In this document: piece by piece, positions 24,368 to 30,185 of the stretch
Position numbering within the stretch: position 1 is the first letter of the stretch
Layout: the number at the start of each line of letters is the position of its first letter
Program-made: the position numbers and the translations under genes
The notes under the pieces: model-generated
Databases searched by the model: none
What the model was told of the DNA's origin: nothing
Seen by the model: the letters and a program-made list of their open reading frames with translations, nothing else
Assembly: GCA_046541515.1 (NCBI GenBank)
Contig: JBKHDD010000040.1
Coordinates: 1 to 30,185 of the forward strand
Direction: 5' to 3'
DNA: 30,185 bases
Source: CAYFVR01 sp046541515
GTDB taxonomy: Bacteria; Desulfobacterota; Desulfobacteria; Desulfobacterales; Desulfococcaceae

Positions 24368-25251
24368 AGTCATTTTCCATGGAAAAATTTCAAGTTTCGA
24401 CCTTCGCCCAGGTTGGGCTGTTGGCCCTCGTGTTTGCCTGGCTGTTTCAGAACACGCTTTCGGAGCTGATCGCGGACTGGTCCGCCAACGACAACTATTC
24501 CCATGGTTTTCTCATTCCGTTTATCTCGGCCTACATGGTTTGGCAGAAACGGGAAGCGCTCGCCGAAATTTCCCAAAAAACCAATTTTTGGGGGCTGGGG
24601 ATCGTCGCTTTCGGGGTGTTTCTGCATCTGGTCGGCAATGTGGGCGCCGAGTTGTTCACGACGCGGTTTTCCTTGGTGGTCATGGTTGCCGGTCTAGTGG
24701 CCTACCTGTTCGGATTTCGCGCTCTTCGAGAAGTGGCGATTCCCGTCGCCTATCTTATTTTCATGATTCCGTTGCCGGCGATCATCTGGAACAAAATCGC
24801 CTTTCCCCTCCAGCTTTTCGCGGCGAAGCTGACCGCCGACGTGGTTCGCCTGATTGGGATTCCCATTCTTCGGGAAGGCAATGTTCTTCATCTGGCCAGC
24901 ACCTCCCTCGAGGTCGTCGACGCCTGTTCCGGCCTGCGTTCGTTGACCTCTCTGTTGGCGTTGGCCGCCGCTTTCGCCTACATCGGCCCGCTGCGAAACT
25001 GGAGCAAGTGGATTCTTTTCCTTTCCGCCGTTCCGATCGCGGTTTTTGTAAATATCGTCCGGCTGACCGCCACGGCCATCATGGCCCACCGCATCGGGGA
25101 GGAAGCCGCCCAGGGCTTTCTGCACGACATGTCCGGGATGCTCGTTTTTGGATTGGCCTTCGTGCTGGTCTTCGCATTCTCCGCCGTTCTCTCCAAGGCG
25201 GAGAATCGACTTTATCCCGCTTCGGGCGCCGCTCCGGACGAAGAAGAATGA
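24364..25251 (+). CDS. xrtA: Exosortase (EpsH family, XrtA-like)
   Basis: This encodes 295 residues and a polytopic membrane protein with about eight hydrophobic segments. The transpeptidase-like catalytic set is present: Cys188 in VVDACSGLRSL, Arg233 in NIVRLTATA and His254 in FLHDMSGML. N-terminal YSHGFLIPFISAYMVW is another family mark. Exosortases cut proteins bearing PEP-CTERM-type tails and probably transfer them to another molecule, coupled with EPS production. The XrtA subtype is inferred from neighbours (EpsI, chain-length protein, kinase, deacetylase), not from a decisive motif. It is translationally coupled to epsI. A 248-bp gap without clear signals follows. Confidence 0.93.
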   Translation: MKSFSMEKFQVSTFAQVGLLALVFAWLFQNTLSELIADWSANDNYSHGFLIPFISAYMVWQKREALAEISQKTNFWGLGIVAFGVFLHLVGNVGAELFTTRFSLVVMVAGLVAYLFGFRALREVAIPVAYLIFMIPLPAIIWNKIAFPLQLFAAKLTADVVRLIGIPILREGNVLHLASTSLEVVDACSGLRSLTSLLALAAAFAYIGPLRNWSKWILFLSAVPIAVFVNIVRLTATAIMAHRIGEEAAQGFLHDMSGMLVFGLAFVLVFAFSAVLSKAENRLYPASGAAPDEEE

Positions 25252-25499
25252 TTTCCGATCGACTTTCCGGCGGGCACGTTCTCGTTATGCGCATGGGTTG
25301 CGAAACTAGTTTTTTGGCGCAAAAAATTTTCTTTTCATAAATCTTTCGGTCGTTCTCCATTTCCAGAAAGGGCGCGTGGCCGGAACCGGCGCGGGATTTT
25401 AATTTGGAACGGAAAGCCGGAAAACCGATCCGGCGGGTTGTTCGGAACGCTTTTCCAATCCGCAATTTTTCGTGGTGAATTCTTTTCCTGGATGTTTTT

Positions 25500-26390
25500 G
25501 TGATAAATAAAATTCTTCTGACCATCGACGTGGAAGACTGGTTTCAAGTCGAGAATTTCAAGCCCTATATTCCCGTTGACAGCTGGGAGCGGCGGGAGAA
25601 ACGGGTGGAGGAAAACACCCGCCGCATTCTGGACATTCTGGATTCCGCGGAGGTGGCCAACGGCCGGCCGAAGGCCACCTTTTTCATGCTGGGCTGGCTG
25701 GCCGAACGGATGCCGGGAATGGTTCGGGAAATTGCGGATCGGGGTCATGAAGTCGGCTCCCACGGGTATGCGCACGAACTTTGCTCCGCTCAAACGCCGG
25801 CCGCCCTTGAATCGGACCTGATTCGGAGCAAAAAGCTCCTGGAGGATCTGGTCGGAAAGCCGGTGGCGGGGTATCGGGCGCCGAGTTTTTCGATTTCGGA
25901 CGACATCCTGGGCGCCATTTCCTCGGCCGGCTACCGCTACGACGCCAGCTACAACTCCTTCGGGATGAACCACCGTTACGGGCGCGTTCGATTGAACGGC
26001 CACCCCCGATCGGGCGTCGCCTTCCGAATGGGGGCCGATTTCTGGGAACTTCCCGTCAGCAACCTCCGGATGGGGAAACGAATTCTCCCCTGGGCGGGCG
26101 GCGGCTATTTCCGCCTCTTGCCGGGACCGGTTTTCCGGAGAGGGATTCGTTCCATCCTAAACCGGGACGGGGTCTATTCCTTTTACATGCATCCCTGGGA
26201 AATCGACCCGGACCAGCCCAGAGTTGTCCAAGCTTCGCGTCTCAGCCGATTTCGACACTACCTGAATCTGGAACGAACCGAACCTCGCGTGAGGGCGATT
26301 CTTCGACATTTTCGAGATGCCGAGTTTCGGACTTGTCTTGGCTATCTGCGGGAAGTTGCGCCCGACTTTCCGGCCGGGGAAAAGGCATGA
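25500..26390 (+). CDS. Polysaccharide deacetylase, exosortase-associated
   Basis: This encodes 296 residues from a GTG at 25500. The NodB-type deacetylase motifs are TIDVEDWF (Asp10, Glu12, Asp13), HEVGSHGYAH with the metal-binding pair His88 and His92, and AGYRAPSFSI (123-132). The C-terminal part FYMHPWEIDPDQPR, then RFRHYLNLERTEPRV, matches the tail of the form I recall as the XrtA-associated deacetylase. It probably removes acetyl groups from hexosamines in the EPS. No signal peptide is visible, so action at the cytoplasmic side or on lipid-linked intermediates is possible. Its stop overlaps the start of the next gene by 4 nt. Confidence 0.92.
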   Translation: MINKILLTIDVEDWFQVENFKPYIPVDSWERREKRVEENTRRILDILDSAEVANGRPKATFFMLGWLAERMPGMVREIADRGHEVGSHGYAHELCSAQTPAALESDLIRSKKLLEDLVGKPVAGYRAPSFSISDDILGAISSAGYRYDASYNSFGMNHRYGRVRLNGHPRSGVAFRMGADFWELPVSNLRMGKRILPWAGGGYFRLLPGPVFRRGIRSILNRDGVYSFYMHPWEIDPDQPRVVQASRLSRFRHYLNLERTEPRVRAILRHFRDAEFRTCLGYLREVAPDFPAGEKA

Positions 26391-27904
26391 CCCCGGTCGC
26401 CGGAATTTCCCCCGTTTCGGACGCCATTTTGCGCGATCCATCCGAGTTTGCAAAAACGCGTTACGATTTGATCGCGATCGGCGGCGGCATCTACGGCGCG
26501 ATGGCCGCGCTGGAAGGGGTCCGGCGCGGGCTTTCCGTTCTGCTGATCGAGCGGGACGATTTCGGCGCCGGCGCAAGCCATGCCTACCTGCGAATTCTTC
26601 ACGGGGGGCTCCGATACCTCCAATCCCTCGATCTGCGGCGACACCGGGATTCCGTCGCCGAACGCCGCTGGTTTTTGCGCCATTTTCCCGATCTCGCCCG
26701 ACCCGTGGAATGCTTGATGCCCTTGTATGGCGAGGGACTCCGACGGCCGTCCCTATTCCGGGCGGCCTTTTTGTTGGACGCGTGGCTGGCTCGGGACAAG
26801 AATCGAGGATTGGCCGAGAAATCCCGGCTGGCATCGGGGCGGGTGATTTCGGCTCGGGAGGTCGGCCGGCGCTTGCCGGACCTAGACCCCGCGGATCTCC
26901 GGGGCGGCGCCTTCTGGAACGACGGTTTCGTTCCCGAGGCGCCGCGCCTCTTTGTGGAAATTTTGCGATGGGCCTGCGCCTTCGGCGCGCGCGCGCTGAA
27001 CCACTGCCGGGTCGAGGAACTGCTCGCGGAAAACGGACGGACCATCGGCGTCCGGGCGACCGACTTGACCGACGAACGCCGTCATGATTTCCATGCGCCG
27101 GTGGCCGTCAATCTCACGGGCGTCGAGGCCCGGGATTTCGCCAAGCAGTGGGACCGGGACAAGGCGCGGCTTCGCCCGGGAATGGCGTTGGGCTGGAATC
27201 TCGTGCTGGACCGAACGCCCGCGTTTTCTGTGGGCGCCGCGGTGGCGCCGCGTCGGCCGGACGGCCGAACCTACTTTGTCCTCCCCTGGAAAGGGCGAAT
27301 TCTGGCGGGCACCGGGCAAGTTGATTTGTCTCCCGGCGAACCCCTCCGGCCTCCCCGGGCTTCGGAAAACGACCGAATGCTTGCCGATCTGAACGAGGCG
27401 TTGCCGGGGCTTCAATTGGAGCCCGGCGATATTTCGCGGATTTTCTGGGGTGGAATGCCCACCGACGCCGCCGGCCGACTGGCCAAACGGCCGGTTTTCG
27501 TGGATCATGGCGCGGAAGGCGGTCCCGTTGGATTCCATAGCGTGTCCGGGATCAAATTCACCACCGCCCGCCAAGTCGTCAGTCGACTGCTGACGCGTTT
27601 GTTTCCGCTTCGTCGGCCCCGGGCCTACGGCGGAAATTTCTCGCCTTCTCCATTGCACGGCGTCCGCGGACTGGCCATCGAACCCCGTGAGACCGATGAA
27701 TGGCGAAAACTGGCCGAAGAGGAATCCGCGCTGTCTTTGGCGGATTTGGCGGTTCGGCGGAGCGACCTGGCGGATCGAATGCCGCTGGCCGAGGAGACGC
27801 TGTTCTCGCTGGCCGGAATCTTCCCGGGGGAGGCGTCGGACCAAATCCAAGCCCTCCGCAGTCTTCTGGCGGAAGGCCTTCCATCCGGGGCCGAAATGGA
27901 ATGA
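26387..27904 (+). CDS. FAD-dependent oxidoreductase of the GlpD/DAO family
   Basis: This encodes 505 residues from ATG 26387, which overlaps the deacetylase stop (ATGA). The FAD-binding Rossmann motif is LIAIGGGIYGAMAA (28-41), followed by LLIERDDFGAGASHA and HGGLRYL (72-78), the typical opening of FAD glycerol-3-phosphate dehydrogenases. Further landmarks are WNDGFVPEAPRL, VNLTGVEARDF, and SVSGIKFTTARQV near residues 387-399. No membrane helix is evident. Whether the substrate is glycerol-3-phosphate or an EPS-related sugar or amino compound cannot be read; its position inside the EPS operon argues for a role there. The last 60 residues match no motif I know. Confidence 0.85.
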   Translation: MTPVAGISPVSDAILRDPSEFAKTRYDLIAIGGGIYGAMAALEGVRRGLSVLLIERDDFGAGASHAYLRILHGGLRYLQSLDLRRHRDSVAERRWFLRHFPDLARPVECLMPLYGEGLRRPSLFRAAFLLDAWLARDKNRGLAEKSRLASGRVISAREVGRRLPDLDPADLRGGAFWNDGFVPEAPRLFVEILRWACAFGARALNHCRVEELLAENGRTIGVRATDLTDERRHDFHAPVAVNLTGVEARDFAKQWDRDKARLRPGMALGWNLVLDRTPAFSVGAAVAPRRPDGRTYFVLPWKGRILAGTGQVDLSPGEPLRPPRASENDRMLADLNEALPGLQLEPGDISRIFWGGMPTDAAGRLAKRPVFVDHGAEGGPVGFHSVSGIKFTTARQVVSRLLTRLFPLRRPRAYGGNFSPSPLHGVRGLAIEPRETDEWRKLAEEESALSLADLAVRRSDLADRMPLAEETLFSLAGIFPGEASDQIQALRSLLAEGLPSGAEME

Positions 27905-28072
27905 CGGGTCCATTTCGCCCTCTTTCCGAGGGTTCCTTCTCAAATTTCGATGAAATTTGTTTTCGAACTGGGCGCTGGGAGACGTGTCCAGCCGACGCCG
28001 GATTTGCGGAAGGCCCATTTCCAACGCCCGAAGGCACTCCCGGGCGAAGACGGATGAACGGGTAGACTCGCC

Positions 28073-28927
28073 ATGGCCGTTTTTTGGGACGCCCACGTTC
28101 ATATATATCCGCATTTCAACCTGGACGCTTTTCTGGATGCCGCAGTCGAGAATTTTCATCGGGCCGCCGCCGGCGCGGGACTTGGGATGGAAGAGGAGAT
28201 CGACGCCGTTCTCCTGCTCGCGGAGGCCGGCGAAATAAATGTTTTCGATCAAATGTCCCGACAAGCGATTGACGGGCGGAGGGACGGTTCATGGCGGTTT
28301 TTGCCCGCCCGGGAATCCCGAAGCCTCGTTGTTCGAAATGGGGAAGGGCAACGGCTGTATGTCGTTGCGGGACGCCAGGTGATCAGCGCGGAAGATATCG
28401 AGTTGCTCGCATTGGGATGCGGGACGAAATTCGAAAATCGACAAGTTTCCCTCCGCGAACTCGTCCAACGCGTGGCGGAACATGGCGGCGTTCCCGTCCT
28501 GCCGTGGGGCGTCGGGAAATGGATGGGCCGGCGGGGCCGGATTGTCCGAGAATTTCTCGACGCGCCGCCCGACTGCCTTCACGCCTTCGGAGACAACGGC
28601 AATCGCCCGCTTTTTGGGCCCATGCCGCCGCTTCTGGCTCGGGCGCAAAGGGAAGACAAATTCATCCTTTCGGGCAGCGATCCGCTGCCGCTGGCCGACC
28701 ACGGTCGGCGGGCCGGCTCCTTCGGCGGTTGGACGAGCGAAAGGAAAGGCGGGGGCGGGCGGCTGGATCCCGAACGGCCGTGGGAGGATTTGACCGCCAT
28801 CTTTGAGGAGGGGACGGCGGTGCGGTCTTTCGGTCGAGGGGCGGGGTTGGTTCGGTTTGTCCGCGACCAAGTGCGAATGCAGGCCCGGAAGGGGTCTCAC
28901 GGTTTTTTCAAAAGGAAGGCTCGGTGA
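28073..28927 (+). CDS. Uncharacterised protein with an N-terminal DAHVH motif
   Basis: This encodes 284 residues. The N-terminus MAVFWDAHVHIYPHF resembles the first metal-binding strand (DxHxH) of amidohydrolase and PHP-type hydrolases. A later segment ILSGSDPLPLADHGRRAGSFG (about 199-219) contains Asp and His in a setting like the closing metal ligand GSD. The middle part (RLYVVAGRQVISAEDIELLALG, about 95-116) looks alpha/beta. I recall similar uncharacterised proteins in EPS loci but know no function. It follows the FAD oxidoreductase by 168 bp on the same strand. No signal peptide or membrane helix is visible. A metal-dependent hydrolase is a guess, and the spacing of ligands was not verified. 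Confidence 0.75.
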   Translation: MAVFWDAHVHIYPHFNLDAFLDAAVENFHRAAAGAGLGMEEEIDAVLLLAEAGEINVFDQMSRQAIDGRRDGSWRFLPARESRSLVVRNGEGQRLYVVAGRQVISAEDIELLALGCGTKFENRQVSLRELVQRVAEHGGVPVLPWGVGKWMGRRGRIVREFLDAPPDCLHAFGDNGNRPLFGPMPPLLARAQREDKFILSGSDPLPLADHGRRAGSFGGWTSERKGGGGRLDPERPWEDLTAIFEEGTAVRSFGRGAGLVRFVRDQVRMQARKGSHGFFKRKAR

Positions 28928-29021
28928 ATCGGTCCCGTTTGCCCGCTTCGAATGTCCGAAGGGTGGCGACGCCGAAACCGAGTCGCGCGGGCCTTCCCAC
29001 TGGCGACGGGAATGGATCGGC

Positions 29022-30032
29022 ATGAACGAAGAGATACTCGTGGTGGGCGGCGCCGGATACATCGGTTCCCACATGTGCAAATATCTCCACGAAAACGGAA
29101 TGCGTCCGGTGGTGCTCGACAATTTGAGCCAGGGACATCGATGGGCCGTGCGTTGGGGGCCGCTTTACGAGGGGGAAATGGATGATCCCGCGGTTCTTCG
29201 GGAAATCGTTCAGGCCCACGACATCCGGGCGGCCATGCATTTCGCCGCGTTTTGCTACGTGGGCGAATCGGTGCGCGAACCCCTGAAGTACTACCAAAAC
29301 AATATCGCTTCGACGCTGGGGCTTCTTTCCTTTCTTCTGGAAAGAAACATCGACAAATTCATATTTTCCTCCAGTTGCGCCACCTATGGAGAGCCCCAAA
29401 CGTTGCCCATTCCCGAGGAGCATCCCCAGCGCCCCATCAATCCCTACGGCCGGACCAAACTGATGATGGAGACCATTTTGGACGATCTGGACGCCGCCCA
29501 AAGTCTCCGTTCCGTTTGTCTCCGATACTTCAACGCCGCGGGCGCGGACCCGGACGGGGAGGTGGGGGAGGACCATGATCCGGAAACCCATCTGATTCCC
29601 CTGGTGCTGCAAACCGCGCTCGGTCTTCGGGGGCCGTTGAGCGTTTTCGGGGATGATTACGACACGCCGGACGGAACCTGCGTTCGAGATTACATCCATG
29701 TGGTGGATTTGGCCCAGGCGCACTTCGCCGCCCTTCGCGCGCTCCTGGCGGGCGGGGAAAGTCGGCGGTACAATCTGGGAAACGGAAACGGCTATTCGGT
29801 TCTCGAAGTCATTGAAACCGCCAAAAAAATTACCCGCGCGGAAATCCCCTTCACGTATCATCCCCGCCGGCCGGGCGATCCCGCGGCCTTGATCGGTTCC
29901 GCCGAAAAGGCGATTCGAGAACTCGACTGGCGACCGCGTTTCGCCACCTTGGAGGCCATCCTCCAGACCGCGTGGGATTGGCATGTGAAACACCACTCGT
30001 CCCAAAGGGAAAACAATGAAGGCGGAGAATAG
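29022..30032 (+). CDS. galE: UDP-glucose 4-epimerase
   Basis: This encodes 336 residues, the standard GalE length. ATG 29022 gives MNEEILVVGGAGYIGSHMC with the NAD-binding GGAGYIGS (9-16); the longer upstream frame is rejected because it has no family resemblance. VLDNLSQGH follows. The catalytic set is SSSCATYG (about 116-123) and Tyr142-x-x-x-Lys146 in NPYGRTK. RYFNAAGADPDGEVGE, LIPLVLQTALG and GTCVRDYIHVVDLA are typical GalE segments. It interconverts UDP-glucose and UDP-galactose (or the GlcNAc forms), providing precursors for the EPS. The next gene starts inside its 3' end. It is 94 bp after the DAHVH protein. Confidence 0.95.
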   Translation: MNEEILVVGGAGYIGSHMCKYLHENGMRPVVLDNLSQGHRWAVRWGPLYEGEMDDPAVLREIVQAHDIRAAMHFAAFCYVGESVREPLKYYQNNIASTLGLLSFLLERNIDKFIFSSSCATYGEPQTLPIPEEHPQRPINPYGRTKLMMETILDDLDAAQSLRSVCLRYFNAAGADPDGEVGEDHDPETHLIPLVLQTALGLRGPLSVFGDDYDTPDGTCVRDYIHVVDLAQAHFAALRALLAGGESRRYNLGNGNGYSVLEVIETAKKITRAEIPFTYHPRRPGDPAALIGSAEKAIRELDWRPRFATLEAILQTAWDWHVKHHSSQRENNEGGE

Positions 30033-30185
30033 CGAGAGTCTTTATTCCATGAAGGCGATGGTGCTGGCGCCCCAGCCCTTTTTCATCAATCGCGGAACCC
30101 CCATCGACGTCCTGCTGGTGTTGCGGGCCCTGTCCGAGCGGGGGGACGTTCGGGTGGACGCCCTGGTCTATCCGGTCGGAGAGGA
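30016..30185 (+). CDS. Glycosyltransferase (GT4-like), 5' end only
   Basis: The frame starts at ATG 30016 (AAGGGAA about 6 bases upstream, 17-nt overlap with galE) and runs off the right edge after 56 codons. A second in-frame ATG at 30049 gives MKAMVLAPQPFFINRGTPI and may be the true start. The motif PQPFF-x-x-RGTPI-x-V, followed by LRALSERGDVRVDALVYPVGE, is the familiar N-terminus of family 4 glycosyltransferases. It would add a sugar to the lipid-linked EPS unit at the inner membrane. Donor and acceptor cannot be inferred from this fragment. Confidence 0.8.
   Translation, partial: MKAENSESLYSMKAMVLAPQPFFINRGTPIDVLLVLRALSERGDVRVDALVYPVGE

Noticed and set aside
25310..25326. Palindrome TTTTTTG-GCG-CAAAAAA after the exosortase gene
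   Set aside because: The stem is A-T rich with a 3-base loop and has no GC core for a terminator; no operator of this type is known to me.
1..30185. CRISPR arrays, insertion sequences, rRNA genes
   Set aside because: No regular repeat-spacer pattern, transposase motif, terminal repeat pair or rRNA sequence was seen on reading through the window.

Overview
The window looks like a chromosomal segment of a high-GC Gram-negative bacterium. My best guess is Desulfobacterota (the former Deltaproteobacteria). Support: separate glycyl-tRNA synthetase subunits (glyQ, glyS); a run of mfd, SurA-type chaperones, recO and glyQS on one strand, an order I recall from Geobacter-like genomes; periplasmic and outer-membrane proteins; and an exosortase-type exopolysaccharide (EPS) locus. 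The genus cannot be read from this sequence.

Left edge (1-1213, minus strand): a small accessory patch. A PIN-domain toxin candidate and an overlapping 76-residue partner sit behind a good sigma-70 promoter. Then come an apparent remnant of a type I restriction gene (hsdR, first ~54 codons) and a DUF488 gene that runs off the window.

1255-4987 (minus): two overlapping ABC half-transporters. Their motifs predict an asymmetric heterodimeric exporter of the BmrCD/YheIH type.

5091-15232 (minus): a compact housekeeping operon transcribed mfd, SurA_N lipoprotein, surA, recO, GHMP kinase, glyQ, glyS, closed by a strong intrinsic terminator. A tRNA-Thr(CGT) gene diverges from mfd only 21 bp away, and its promoter lies over the mfd start.

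15854-30185 (plus): an exosortase-associated EPS locus. It opens with a sigma-54-type promoter and a 72-residue secreted protein with a PEP-CTERM-like tail. Next is an RNA element that matches the cyclic-di-GMP-I (GEMM-I) riboswitch fold and overlaps an intrinsic terminator. The EPS genes follow: chain-length regulator, tyrosine kinase, sugar-phosphate transferase (with an unusual ~88-residue insertion), SLBB export lipoprotein, outer-membrane barrel, EpsI, exosortase, polysaccharide deacetylase, a GlpD-like flavoprotein, an unrecognised DAHVH protein, UDP-glucose 4-epimerase, and the start of a glycosyltransferase.

The most interesting inference is a two-layer switch at the head of the EPS locus: sigma-54 activation followed by nucleotide-sensing attenuation. 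The aptamer appears to carry C where canonical c-di-GMP aptamers carry the ligand-contacting G, so its ligand is open.
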